DNA of 14,418 bases from assembly GCA_023436765.1 (NCBI GenBank), contig JAEZHX010000152.1, forward strand, positions 1-14,418. Reading direction: 5' to 3'. Of this stretch, positions 1 to 7,260 are shown piece by piece. The translations under genes and the position numbers were made by a program. The stretch is from Bacillota bacterium. GTDB lineage: Bacteria; Bacillota; Clostridia; Lachnospirales; Lachnospiraceae. The notes beneath the pieces were generated by a model, which did no database searches, was not told where the DNA came from, and saw only the letters and a list, made by a program, of their open reading frames with translations. The stretch's first letter is position 1, and every line of letters begins with the position of its first letter.

Positions 1-1096
1 CCATGATACCTGAGCGCTCCGCGGGATCGACATAGATAGCCACCAGGGATTCTCTTAAGGTAGACAGAACAGCAACGCCCATCGCTTCAAAAATTAAGGA
101 TACCGATAGGATCACATAACCCCATACTCCGGTATCGGTAATTGAGATCAGCAGGATACAGCTTACGATGGAGCTTAAGAAGCCCCCATATAGTGGCCAT
201 TTCAGCTTTGACTGTTTGATATGTGCAATCACTGTGAAGAACAGGATAATGGACATGATGCTTCTTCCCATAGGAAAGATGGGCAGCAAAGTATCCGGAA
301 CCCCGATACGACGGGATGCGATGATCTGCCAGAAGGTCATACCGAGCATAGCCACAATCTCGACCAGGATGCTGATCACTATCGCAAACTTCGTACCACG
401 GGAAGTGATTATCTTTCGTAATGCACTTTTGTAATGGGACAGCATCTCTCCCCAGGACATGCCGCGGGTTGCTTCGCGCTTTATTTTACCTACTGCTGTT
501 TCCGTTGAGAACTTATACAGAATCAGCAGTTTAGCCGTCATGATAATAAAGGCATTGATATAGAGGATTCGGATCGCCGGAGCCAGTGTAAGCTTCGCTA
601 CCAGGATCGAGGAGATCGGAGCAAACAATGCAGAGAGATTCGCGGAAATCATAACCCAGGAATAGATCTGGGTGATTTTATCCTTTGGCGCATCCTCAAT
701 CAGCAGACAATCCCAGGAGACAGTGGTAATCTTCATCATTCCATTCAATAGTGCAGCTACAACAAAGAACCAGAAGCCCTGACTGGACGCCCAGATGAGA
801 CAGGGGATACTCCAGGCCAGAAAATCAAAGACAAAGGTACTCTTCCTACGTCCCATTTTATCAATGATCGCACCGGAAAGAAATGCGAATATCATCTGCG
901 AAAACATATAAATTGAGGATACAATTCCCACCTGTACATCACTCATGCCGAAGGTCAGCATATATACGGATGCATAAGGCAGACATAGATTCATCGAGAG
1001 TCCCCACATTGGTTCGGTGTAAACACAGGCACGGGGGTTGCCGCGCAGGTCAAACAAAGTCCGTAATAATTTGTGCTTTATTAGTATTTTTCTCAT
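1..1096 (-). CDS. MFS transporter, 3' end missing (runs off window)
   Basis: This is the N-terminal 365 residues of a polytopic membrane protein; the frame is open from the ATG at 1096 to the window edge with no stop. The start is supported by AAAGGAATAATTAC-ATG (AGGA about 8 bases upstream). The protein has a hydrophilic N-terminus, then repeated hydrophobic helices. A loop at residues 75-86 reads GAIIDKMGRRKS, which matches the major facilitator motif A between helices 2 and 3. A long charged cytoplasmic stretch around residues 205-240 (KFSTETAVGKIKRE) fits the central loop between the two six-helix halves. The family uses proton or solute gradients to move small molecules across the cytoplasmic membrane; nothing visible fixes the substrate. 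Typical members are 400-430 residues, so about 50 are probably missing. No neighbour suggests its role. Confidence 0.85.
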   Translation of the reverse strand, partial: MRKILIKHKLLRTLFDLRGNPRACVYTEPMWGLSMNLCLPYASVYMLTFGMSDVQVGIVSSIYMFSQMIFAFLSGAIIDKMGRRKSTFVFDFLAWSIPCLIWASSQGFWFFVVAALLNGMMKITTVSWDCLLIEDAPKDKITQIYSWVMISANLSALFAPISSILVAKLTLAPAIRILYINAFIIMTAKLLILYKFSTETAVGKIKREATRGMSWGEMLSHYKSALRKIITSRGTKFAIVISILVEIVAMLGMTFWQIIASRRIGVPDTLLPIFPMGRSIMSIILFFTVIAHIKQSKLKWPLYGGFLSSIVSCILLISITDTGVWGYVILSVSLIFEAMGVAVLSTLRESLVAIYVDPAERSGIM

Positions 1097-1117
1097 GTAA
1101 TTATTCCTTTCAGGGCA

Positions 1118-1191
1118 GCTTCATGGTACTGAAGCACCTTGCTTCTTACTGATTTCTTCAATTAAAGCTGTGGCCTTTATCGATGAGGCCA
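1118..1191 (-). promoter_or_regulatory. Two small hairpins in the leader of the left-end MFS gene
   Basis: Two perfect 6-bp inverted repeats lie between the candidate promoter and the start of the MFS gene. They are GCTTCA/TGAAGC at 1118-1135 (6-base loop) and TGGCCT/AGGCCA at 1171-1191 (9-base loop). Neither is followed by a T run on the minus strand, so they are not obvious terminators. They may be leader structure or chance. Confidence 0.3.
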
Positions 1192-1201
1192 TACATTATA
1201 T

Positions 1202-1210
1202 ATTATAACA
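1202..1210 (-). promoter_or_regulatory. Extended -10 promoter candidate for the left-end MFS gene
   Basis: Read on the minus strand the sequence is TGT-TATAAT, a perfect -10 hexamer with the TGn extension. There is no good -35 hexamer 16-18 bases upstream, as is common for extended -10 promoters. It would give a leader of about 100 bases before the ATG at 1096. The surrounding DNA is AT-rich, so chance is possible. Confidence 0.45.
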
Positions 1211-1288
1211 TATTGAGCCGGTAGATTATATAGAATCTTGCCATGATATCTGACAAAATGGAGGAAAGATTGAAATGATAAAATAAGC

Positions 1289-1319
1289 TGAATAAATTGT
1301 TATCAAAATACAAATACTA
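1289..1319 (+). promoter_or_regulatory. Sigma-G/sigma-F-like (forespore) promoter for the repeat protein
   Basis: TGAATA at 1289-1294 is followed after 18 bases by AATACTA at 1313-1319. The Bacillus sigma-G consensus is TGAATA and CATACTA with a 17-18 base spacer, so the match is 6/6 and 6/7. The implied transcription start near 1326 gives a leader of about 28 bases with the ribosome site well placed. No comparable sigma-A pair is visible here: the candidate -10 TACTAT has no -35 partner. Sigma-G use is inferred from sequence only. Confidence 0.5.
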
Positions 1320-1354
1320 TCCCTGTTCTACAAAATGATAGGAGGTATATTATA

Positions 1355-1528
1355 ATGGAAAACAACAATTCAAGTAGAAACGATGCCAGCAGAAACAACG
1401 CTTCCAACAGCAGCAGAAACGATGCCAGCAGAAACAACACTTCTAACTCCAGCAAAAATGATGCCAGCAGAAACAGCAGCAAAAACAACACTTCTAACTC
1501 CAGCAAAAACGACACCAGCAGAAACTAG
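1355..1528 (+). CDS. 57-residue Asn/Ser/Arg-rich repeat protein, possible spore protein
   Basis: This is a short gene on the strand opposite to its neighbours. A perfect AGGAGG (1340-1345) stands 9 bases before the ATG, and the stop is TAG at 1526-1528. The product has no hydrophobic core, no Cys and no aromatic residue. It is almost wholly N, S, R/K, D, A and T, so it should be disordered and basic. After the first 7 residues it is built of a 13-residue unit, RNDASRNNxSNSS. Two copies are nearly exact, a third starts with K and has a 4-residue insertion (SSKN), and a fourth is partial (KNDTSRN). The repeat is also visible in the DNA as a 39-bp unit. A forespore-type promoter precedes it and a strong terminator follows. 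The composition and repeats recall gamma-type small acid-soluble spore proteins (SspE), which are Q/N-rich repeat proteins, but I see no direct homology. The function is unknown; that the gene is real is likely. Confidence 0.7.
   Translation: MENNNSSRNDASRNNASNSSRNDASRNNTSNSSKNDASRNSSKNNTSNSSKNDTSRN
1376..1525 (+). repeat. 39-bp coding repeat, about 3.5 copies
   Basis: A degenerate direct repeat with period 39 bp runs inside the small gene. Each unit contains a GATGCCAGCAGAAAC-like core, at about 1381, 1420 and 1468, with a shortened GACACCAGCAGAAAC form at 1511. The third unit carries 12 extra bases. The reading frame is kept throughout, so it looks like in-frame expansion of a coding unit. 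It is not a CRISPR array, as there are no unique spacers. Confidence 0.75.
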
Positions 1529-1553
1529 CAGATATTTGGTCTCATCATAATTG

Positions 1554-1593
1554 AAAAATGAGGATACTTGATCAACCAAGTATCCTCATTTTT
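1554..1593. terminator. Bidirectional intrinsic terminator
   Basis: A perfect 17-bp inverted repeat with a 6-base loop: AAAAATGAGGATACTTG at 1554-1570 pairs with CAAGTATCCTCATTTTT at 1577-1593. A T run follows the stem on both strands. On the plus strand it ends the small repeat-protein gene 25 bases after its stop. On the minus strand it can end the marR-efflux transcript coming from 1733. Confidence 0.9.
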
Positions 1594-1732
1594 CATTCTC
1601 ATATCACAAGTTATTGATCGACTGATGATATCTATAAACCTGGTGATTCCGCCAACGCAGTATCATTAACATAGCTTGCATGGAATATCAAATTAAGCCG
1701 ATGCGAACCGCAAGCCGTTGAATCAGATTCTC

Positions 1733-4030
1733 TTAACTGTTATCTCTTGCTTTTATTTCTGCTTTCTCCGGTCTATAGAATAACAAGAAGATCAATGCTA
1801 TGACTGCAGCTATGGCAGCAGTAAGGTAAACATTACGGAAGCCTTGATTTAATGTAGTCTGGAAGGTTTCCTGCAGTACCTCCTTCTTATTCCCAATCTC
1901 ATTAATGTAATTCGTTTTGGCAGTTTCAAAGGCAGATGGGATCCCGCCTTTTAGCTCAGTCATCTTCGTCTTAAGATCATTCATCTGAGTAAGGGTAGCT
2001 TCCATTCCATGAATTGCACCAGACATATCCTCAGCATCCTTTGAACTTTCCTCTAGTTTCTGGTTCAGTTCGCTAATACTCAAATCCAGCTTCTCAATTT
2101 CCTGATTCAGGGCATCCACTGAAGTGATTTTCGCAAGCTCAGCCTGGGCTTCCTCCGGTATCACAACAGTAGGAGGAATAAGATCGGCAATGCTCATTCC
2201 CGGTGGCAGTTCTCCGTTCCCCGTTTGCGAAAGCATCGTTAAGGAAGTTTTTAACATCTGAGCTATACTTTCCTGTGCTTTCACGGCTGACTTGATGCCA
2301 GTAATTCCTTGTGTAATTCCGTCATACCCTTCCTCTATTTTGCTTAAGGCAGAGGTAACTGCATCGATGCCGGAATCAATACCACCGATCCCTTGATCGA
2401 TACCGCTTACAATCTTATCTGTAATACTTGGCATCATTTCAGCAAACATGCTCTCTGCGAGTGCCTGACTATTCTCTGTAATTGTCGTTACATCAGAGGA
2501 TTTCATGAGATTAACCAGAGCTTCCGGCATCTGATAATCACTCTTCTGATTAAAGTCTATTTGGATGGTCTGCATTGCTGTCAAATCCGGAATATTTACC
2601 GAAGCAAGTCTATCCTTCATCTGGGGATCTTCTTTGAGTTGGTTAATCGTGTCCGAAATCTCCTTGGCATAAGGGAGTTCCGGCACTGGGATCTCCTTCG
2701 GAAGATCACTCATCACGTTCGTCTGTACCAACCCGCCGGCATGTGCCAGAAAACCAACCATGATGGCAGGAGCGATCGCAGTCCCGATGGACCTGACTAA
2801 GGATAAGGTAGCAAGTGCCGAATTTGATTCCTTCTCATCGGTATTCTGCAGCATCATATAGTTCAGCGGAGTACCCATCGTAAACCCGACACCGATACCG
2901 ATTAACATGAGTGAAGCAGATACCGTAACAATATTCGGGAAATTGGTGGTAACCAATATGAGGAACAAGGACCCTGCGATGGATACAAGAAATCCGAGAA
3001 ACAGAATAAGCTTCACTCCGAATTTATCAATCAGTCTGCCGGATAAGGGTGCACCGACGCCTGCAAACAAGCCTAGTATTATGACGAAATAACCTCCGTT
3101 ACCCGTAGCGATCTTCAGCGCATTTTCAGAAAACTGAGGAACAAATATCATACCCATCATAACCATACCGCTAATAAAGGAAATCAGTAAGGTTATGATA
3201 ATATTCTTATTTGTAAAATAGGAAAGGTTCATAACCGGGTCAGATGCCTTCTTCTCAATAAATATGTACAATGGCAATAGTAGGATAAAAATCAATAAAT
3301 AAGGGAATACCTCCGTACTGGAAACGCTATCCCAGAGATGGAAGAAATCAATATTAGTCAATCCATATAACAAGGAAACGACCATCGCAACCACTGTAAA
3401 GATCCCAAGAAAATCAATTTTCCCTGTATCATTTGCTTTATTATTCGGCAGTATAAGGAAGCCCGCAATAATTACAAAGATAGCGATCGGTATATTGATA
3501 TAGAAGATAAACTGCCAGTTATCTACTCCAAAGAGATCCAGGATTGCACTACCGGCTGATGAGCCGAAGATATTGGCGATACCATAAACACCACCAACCA
3601 GGCCCAAGGCCATACCTCTCTTTTCCTTCGGAAAGCTGGTTCCAAACTCACCGGTAGCAATCGGCATAATTCCACCACCACCAATTGCTTGAACCACTCT
3701 GGCGACCAGCAATAAGGAGAAGCTTCCAAAGCTCTGTGATAATCCACAGAAGAGGGAACCTAGACCAAATAAGAAGATACTGGTGAGGTAGATATATTTT
3801 CTTCCGTATTTATCAGCCAGCTTCCCCATGATCGGAATACTGGCTGCGTAAGCTAGAGTATATATGGTAATCATCCAAATGCCTACTTGTTCGCTTACAT
3901 TAAGATTGTTCTGAATGATTGTTCTGGCCGGAGTAACGATACCGGTGTCGATCGCACCCATAAATACCCCAAATAGATATATGATCATTATCAAAACAAG
4001 TCTAGGCTTTTTACTCTCCTTCACTTTCAT
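1733..4030 (-). CDS. DHA2 (EmrB/QacA-type) MFS drug efflux protein with a giant external loop
   Basis: This is a 14-helix proton-coupled exporter of the drug:H+ antiporter-2 family, acting in the cytoplasmic membrane. Visible marks are the helix-1 motif GAIDTGIVTPA (D28), motif A GKLADKYGRKY at residues 69-79, and a motif-C-like Gly-rich helix 5 (GGVYGIANIFGSSAG, about 146-160). I chose the ATG at 4030 (765 residues) because GGAGGG stands exactly 7 bases before it; an in-frame ATG at 4045 has no such site. The gene overlaps the 3' end of marR by 20 bases, so the two are translated from one message. The oddity is about 300 residues (roughly 432-732) between helices 13 and 14. That stretch is rich in heptad-like helices (GIDSGIDAVTSALSKIEEG; later EIEKLDLSISELNQKLEES), with a Pro-rich break near 608-625. 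Normal family members are 450-550 residues. The exported drug is unknown. Confidence 0.9.
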   Translation of the reverse strand: MKVKESKKPRLVLIMIIYLFGVFMGAIDTGIVTPARTIIQNNLNVSEQVGIWMITIYTLAYAASIPIMGKLADKYGRKYIYLTSIFLFGLGSLFCGLSQSFGSFSLLLVARVVQAIGGGGIMPIATGEFGTSFPKEKRGMALGLVGGVYGIANIFGSSAGSAILDLFGVDNWQFIFYINIPIAIFVIIAGFLILPNNKANDTGKIDFLGIFTVVAMVVSLLYGLTNIDFFHLWDSVSSTEVFPYLLIFILLLPLYIFIEKKASDPVMNLSYFTNKNIIITLLISFISGMVMMGMIFVPQFSENALKIATGNGGYFVIILGLFAGVGAPLSGRLIDKFGVKLILFLGFLVSIAGSLFLILVTTNFPNIVTVSASLMLIGIGVGFTMGTPLNYMMLQNTDEKESNSALATLSLVRSIGTAIAPAIMVGFLAHAGGLVQTNVMSDLPKEIPVPELPYAKEISDTINQLKEDPQMKDRLASVNIPDLTAMQTIQIDFNQKSDYQMPEALVNLMKSSDVTTITENSQALAESMFAEMMPSITDKIVSGIDQGIGGIDSGIDAVTSALSKIEEGYDGITQGITGIKSAVKAQESIAQMLKTSLTMLSQTGNGELPPGMSIADLIPPTVVIPEEAQAELAKITSVDALNQEIEKLDLSISELNQKLEESSKDAEDMSGAIHGMEATLTQMNDLKTKMTELKGGIPSAFETAKTNYINEIGNKKEVLQETFQTTLNQGFRNVYLTAAIAAVIALIFLLFYRPEKAEIKARDNS

Positions 4031-4460
4031 ATTGTGACCCTCCATTCATATAATTCGCTGCATTCACGTATAATTTATCAATTAGTTTTGTAAATATCTC
4101 AATTTCCTCAGTAGTAATTCCCTGAAGTAAAATCTCATTCCATTCCTCTTGAAGAGCAAACATCTCATCAATCACAGCTCTACCAAGCCCAGTAAGAGTG
4201 ACTAATTTCTCTCTCTGGTTCTTCTTATTGGTCTGCCGATTAACAAAATTCTTGCTCTCCAGCTTCTTCATGGTTTTTGCTATTGCACCTTTATCGATGG
4301 AATAATGTTGTGCAATGGTATCCTGATTCGTATTCTCATTGGCTGCCAAATACATTAAAACACCATATTCTGCATAACCAATCTCAAATTTCTGCAGATT
4401 TCTCATCGCATATAGATTGCTATATCTTGAAATGACTGCTAAATTGTGGCCAATAATCAT
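4011..4460 (-). CDS. MarR-family transcriptional repressor
   Basis: A 149-residue winged-helix regulator of the usual MarR length. The DNA-binding part lies at about residues 30-95: a helix pair TNQDTIAQHYSIDKGAIAKTMKKLE (44-68), with the recognition helix around SIDKGAIAKTMKKLE, then a basic wing NRQTNKKNQREKLVTLT (74-90). The flanking helices would form the dimer interface. MarR proteins bind palindromes as dimers and release DNA on ligand binding. The gene lies just upstream of, and overlaps, the efflux gene. A perfect dyad lies on its promoter, so autorepression plus control of the pump is the natural reading. The start at 4460 has GGGAAGGA close upstream with rather short spacing (2-4 bases); the next ATG is 18 codons later and would cut into the N-terminal dimer helix. 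Confidence 0.92.
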   Translation of the reverse strand: MIIGHNLAVISRYSNLYAMRNLQKFEIGYAEYGVLMYLAANENTNQDTIAQHYSIDKGAIAKTMKKLESKNFVNRQTNKKNQREKLVTLTGLGRAVIDEMFALQEEWNEILLQGITTEEIEIFTKLIDKLYVNAANYMNGGSQYESEGE

Positions 4461-4489
4461 CGTCCTTCCCTTTCTTATATATTGGTTGT

Positions 4490-4517
4490 CTTATACAACT
4501 GTTGTATAATACTACAA
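4490..4517 (-). promoter_or_regulatory. Promoter of the marR-efflux operon
   Basis: On the minus strand a -10 TATAAG (4490-4495, 5/6 to consensus) follows a -35 TTGTAG (4512-4517, 3/6) with a 16-base spacer. The implied start near 4483 gives a short leader before the marR ATG at 4460. The weak -35 and the overlapping dyad fit a repressed promoter. Confidence 0.6.
4491..4509. promoter_or_regulatory. MarR operator, perfect 19-bp dyad
   Basis: TTATACAAC-T-GTTGTATAA is a perfect palindrome with 9-bp arms around one central base. It fills the spacer and most of the -10 of the marR promoter. Overlapping half-sites extend on either side: GTTGT/ACAAC spanning 4485-4499 and TTGTA/TACAA spanning 4502-4517. 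This suggests room for more than one dimer. TTGTA-type dyads are usual for MarR regulators. Binding is inferred. Confidence 0.75.
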
Positions 4518-4585
4518 TATATTAGCAGTGACCATTTTCCATGTCAAGTGAAAATTCCGGGAGAGCTTAGACTTCTTAAGGTAAC

Positions 4586-4618
4586 AAAAAGCCCTTCACC
4601 TTTTCTGGTGAGGGGCTT
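4586..4618 (-). terminator. Intrinsic terminator of the pucR-deaminase-urt operon
   Basis: On the minus strand a 12-bp GC-rich stem, AAGCCCCTCACC pairing with GGTGAAGGGCTT (one G-T pair), has a 6-base loop and ends in TTTTT. It lies about 75 bases after the urtE stop and separates this operon from marR. Confidence 0.85.
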
Positions 4619-4694
4619 CAATCAAGGCTTGGAGGATTAATTGTCATTATTAGTAGTAAATACCCTGGTACCAGGCGTTAAATTGCCTTACTAG

Positions 4695-5393
4695 TTACAC
4701 CGACAAATATTTCTTAACAATCTCCTCACCTAATTCATCCATTTTCCCCTGTGCAACTACCGTTCCTTTTTGAATAATTACATAATCCTCAGCCAGTCTT
4801 CTCGCAAATTTAAGATTCTGCTCAACAACAGCAATTGTAATCCCGGTTTCCTTTGCTATCTTTTTCAGAATTTCCGCAAGCTCCATAACTACATTCGGTT
4901 GAATCCCTTCTGTTGGCTCATCGAGAAGGATCATCTTCGGCTCGCCCATGAGACAGCGGGCGATTGCCAGCTGCTGCTGGAGACCGCCGGATAATAGACC
5001 GCCGTTTCGATTCATATGAATGTGCAGGGCCGGAAAATAACCTAACACCCATTCCTTTTTCTGCTCCAGTTGGATCCGCTTATGTCCCATGGCTCCAAGC
5101 TCCAGATTCTCATTCACTGTAAGGAGGGGGATAATCTCTCTACCCTGAGGAACATATCCCAGTCCTTCCAGAGAACGCCTAAAGGTTTTTATCCTGGTAA
5201 TGTCCTTGCCATCAAAGATCAGCTTTCCGGAGCTCATGGGGAGTATTCCCATAGCACTTTTCAGAAAGGTCGTTTTCCCAACTCCATTCCGACCAAGGAC
5301 TGCTGTTATACTTCCCTTTTTTATATGGAGGGAAAGATCATTGATTACGCGACTCTTTCCATAGCTTACATTTACCTGCGTTGCTTCAAACAT
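4695..5393 (-). CDS. urtE: UrtE-like ABC transporter ATPase
   Basis: This is the second of two nucleotide-binding subunits of a urea/branched-chain-amino-acid-type importer, on the cytoplasmic side of the membrane. Walker A is GRNGVGKT (34-41), the Q-loop is VPQGREI (Q83), the signature is LSGGLQQQ (134-141), and Walker B is MILLDEP (154-160). The phrase LDEPTEGIQPNVV is a hallmark of UrtE as against LivF. The switch histidine is replaced by Gln (VVEQN), as is normal in this branch. The fifth signature residue is Leu rather than Gln, which is unusual. I chose the ATG at 5393 (232 residues), with GAGG 8 bases before it; the GTG at 5402 in the same frame has no ribosome site. It begins 10 bases after the urtD stop and is the last gene of the operon. 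Confidence 0.87.
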   Translation of the reverse strand: MFEATQVNVSYGKSRVINDLSLHIKKGSITAVLGRNGVGKTTFLKSAMGILPMSSGKLIFDGKDITRIKTFRRSLEGLGYVPQGREIIPLLTVNENLELGAMGHKRIQLEQKKEWVLGYFPALHIHMNRNGGLLSGGLQQQLAIARCLMGEPKMILLDEPTEGIQPNVVMELAEILKKIAKETGITIAVVEQNLKFARRLAEDYVIIQKGTVVAQGKMDELGEEIVKKYLSV

Positions 5394-5403
5394 ATGCCTC
5401 ACC

Positions 5404-6156
5404 TCAATCCTCTTTCAGATATACTGCAATTACCTCATCATTATTTTGAATCTCTTCCATGGTTCCTTCTGCAAGCACCTGTCCGTAATTCAGAACCGTC
5501 ACATATTCTGCAACCTGCCGAACAAAATCCATGTCATGCTCAACTACAATCAGGGTATGCTCTCCCTTCAGCCTTTTAATCATCTCACCGGTCTTATAAG
5601 TCTCATCCGCTGTCATACCGGCGGTCGGCTCATCCAGTATAATCAGCTTCGGGTTCTGAGCTACTACCATTCCGATTTCAAGCCATTGCCGCTGACCATG
5701 GGACAGGTCACTCGCCATAAAATTACGATAATCATATAGATCAATCAATCCTAAAATTTCTGACACCTTATCCTTAAAGGCAGCCGACTTGTGGAAAAAC
5801 ACACATTTTGTCATGCTGCTGTAGCCTTCCATCGCTATTTCTATATTTTCCTTAACTGTCATTTTATCAAAGACATTGGGACCTTGAAATTTTCTGCCGA
5901 TATGATATTTTCTGGTAATCTCAGTAGTTGATTTGCCGGTAATATTAACTCCTTCAAATAGTATGCTTCCGGTGGTGGGGGTGGACTTTCCTGTTACAAG
6001 ATCCATGAAGGTTGTTTTTCCAGCTCCATTGGGACCAATAATCACATGAAGCTCACCATCGTGTATCTTCATATTAACCTCACTAAGGGCTTGAAACCCG
6101 TTAAATTCCACACTAAGGTGCTTCACCTCAAGCAAGATGTTGTCCTGACTCCTCAT
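5404..6156 (-). CDS. urtD: UrtD-like ABC transporter ATPase
   Basis: The first nucleotide-binding subunit of the importer, 250 residues. Walker A is GPNGAGKT (41-48). The signature is LSHGQRQWLE (151-160), where SHGQ followed by QWLEIGM is the UrtD hallmark. Walker B is LIILDEP (171-177), followed by TAGMT, also typical of UrtD. The switch histidine is present (VVEHD, H207). The start is well supported by AGGAGG 7 bases before the ATG. The first 29 bases overlap the end of urtC, so the two are probably translationally coupled. It pairs with the other ATPase to drive the two permease subunits. Confidence 0.88.
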   Translation of the reverse strand: MRSQDNILLEVKHLSVEFNGFQALSEVNMKIHDGELHVIIGPNGAGKTTFMDLVTGKSTPTTGSILFEGVNITGKSTTEITRKYHIGRKFQGPNVFDKMTVKENIEIAMEGYSSMTKCVFFHKSAAFKDKVSEILGLIDLYDYRNFMASDLSHGQRQWLEIGMVVAQNPKLIILDEPTAGMTADETYKTGEMIKRLKGEHTLIVVEHDMDFVRQVAEYVTVLNYGQVLAEGTMEEIQNNDEVIAVYLKED

Positions 6157-7255
6157 GATTAGCCTCCTCTCTCAGCAGAATCCTCTCCTTTTGTCTGCGA
6201 TCCTTGTGCTTTTGCTGTACATCAATTATGGTGCCGACAATACCCTTTGGAATCGTAAACACAATGAGAAGGATTAAAAATCCAAGTACCAGCTTCCAGT
6301 ACTGTGTAAAATCAGCTGAGATTCCGGAAAACACCGAATTCAGCTTGGTTTCCGCAATCTGAAGCACTAGGGTTCCAATCATAGCTCCCGTAAGATTTCC
6401 TCGTCCGCCGATGGCTACCCATACCAGTACCAGCGTTGCCAGAGTAATACCAACTGCGGAGGAATTAATATTTCCCTGGGTTCTTACATACAGTACACCT
6501 GCAAGTCCTGCAATCATACCACTGATGGTATAGATCAGAAGCTTAAAGACGGAGGGTTTATAGCCAAAGAAGGTAAGTCTTTCTTCATTTTCACGAACAG
6601 CCTGAAGCACCTTTCCTATTCTGGAGTTTACGATCACTAAACAGATGATATAAGCGAGAATTAAAAAGGCGAGCACTACATAATAAAAGGTAAAGTCATC
6701 CAACCTTGCTTCTTTGGAGTTTGATATAACCGTTCTGGAAATTACCGAAATGCCACTGTTGCCATGGGTATATTTGCTCTGGTTAATTACAAAAAGCTCT
6801 GCGACTCCGGAAAGCGCCAGAGTAATCAGTGAGAAAAATACTCCTTTAATTTTTCCTGAGAACATAAAGAAGCCAATCATCAGGGAAATGAGCGCCGGTA
6901 ATACCAGTGCCATAAGAAAGGCACCAACTTCAGAGCTGAGTGGCTGAAGAAACCAGGGAAGCCGATCAAAGTCTACCCAATCCGCCTTATTCATAAAGGC
7001 ACAGGAGATACCCACCATATATCCTCCGGCGCCAAAGAGCACGCTGTGTCCCATACTCATCAGTCCGGTATAGCCCCAGAGCAGATCCAGCGAAAGTGCA
7101 AATATCATATAGGCTATAATCCCGGACATGACGTAAACCCAATAGGTGCTGCAAAATAGCGGAAATACCAGGAGGAACACGAGAACCATCAAATCCAAAT
7201 ATCTATTTACCGGTAAAGCCTTCAATCTATCTGAAATATTCTTCTTATCTTCCAT
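6128..7255 (-). CDS. urtC: UrtC-like ABC permease
   Basis: A 375-residue membrane subunit with about ten hydrophobic segments, of the LivM/UrtC permease type. The family stretch YTGLMSMGHSVLFGAGGYMVG lies at about residues 62-82. The cytoplasmic coupling region RIGKVLQAVRENEERLTFFGY, which contacts the ATPase, lies near 215-235. A conserved GGRGNLTGAMIGT follows in the C-terminal half. The N-terminal 18 residues and the last 35 (charged: QQKHKDRRQKERILLREE) are hydrophilic and probably cytoplasmic. AAGGAG stands 9 bases before the ATG, and only 5 bases separate it from the urtB stop. It forms the membrane channel together with UrtB. Confidence 0.88.
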   Translation of the reverse strand: MEDKKNISDRLKALPVNRYLDLMVLVFLLVFPLFCSTYWVYVMSGIIAYMIFALSLDLLWGYTGLMSMGHSVLFGAGGYMVGISCAFMNKADWVDFDRLPWFLQPLSSEVGAFLMALVLPALISLMIGFFMFSGKIKGVFFSLITLALSGVAELFVINQSKYTHGNSGISVISRTVISNSKEARLDDFTFYYVVLAFLILAYIICLVIVNSRIGKVLQAVRENEERLTFFGYKPSVFKLLIYTISGMIAGLAGVLYVRTQGNINSSAVGITLATLVLVWVAIGGRGNLTGAMIGTLVLQIAETKLNSVFSGISADFTQYWKLVLGFLILLIVFTIPKGIVGTIIDVQQKHKDRRQKERILLREEANHEESGQHLA

Positions 7256-7260
7256 ATGAA

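Noticed and set aside
1376..1525. CRISPR-like array
   Set aside because: The repeated units are adjacent, in frame and without unique spacers; no cas genes are nearby.
1303..1579. Leu/Val-rich open frames on the minus strand opposite the repeat gene
   Set aside because: They are the antisense readings of the Asn/Ser codons of the repeat; they lack ribosome sites and overlap the terminator. The plus-strand gene has promoter, AGGAGG and terminator.
4031..4045. Longer start of the efflux gene (five extra residues)
   Set aside because: The GGAGGG that would serve translation lies inside this extension and is ideally placed for the ATG at 4030.
4664..4675. Perfect 12-bp palindrome CCTGGTACCAGG after urtE
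   Set aside because: Short, with no T run and no adjacent promoter; the better terminator is 45 bases further on. Could be chance.
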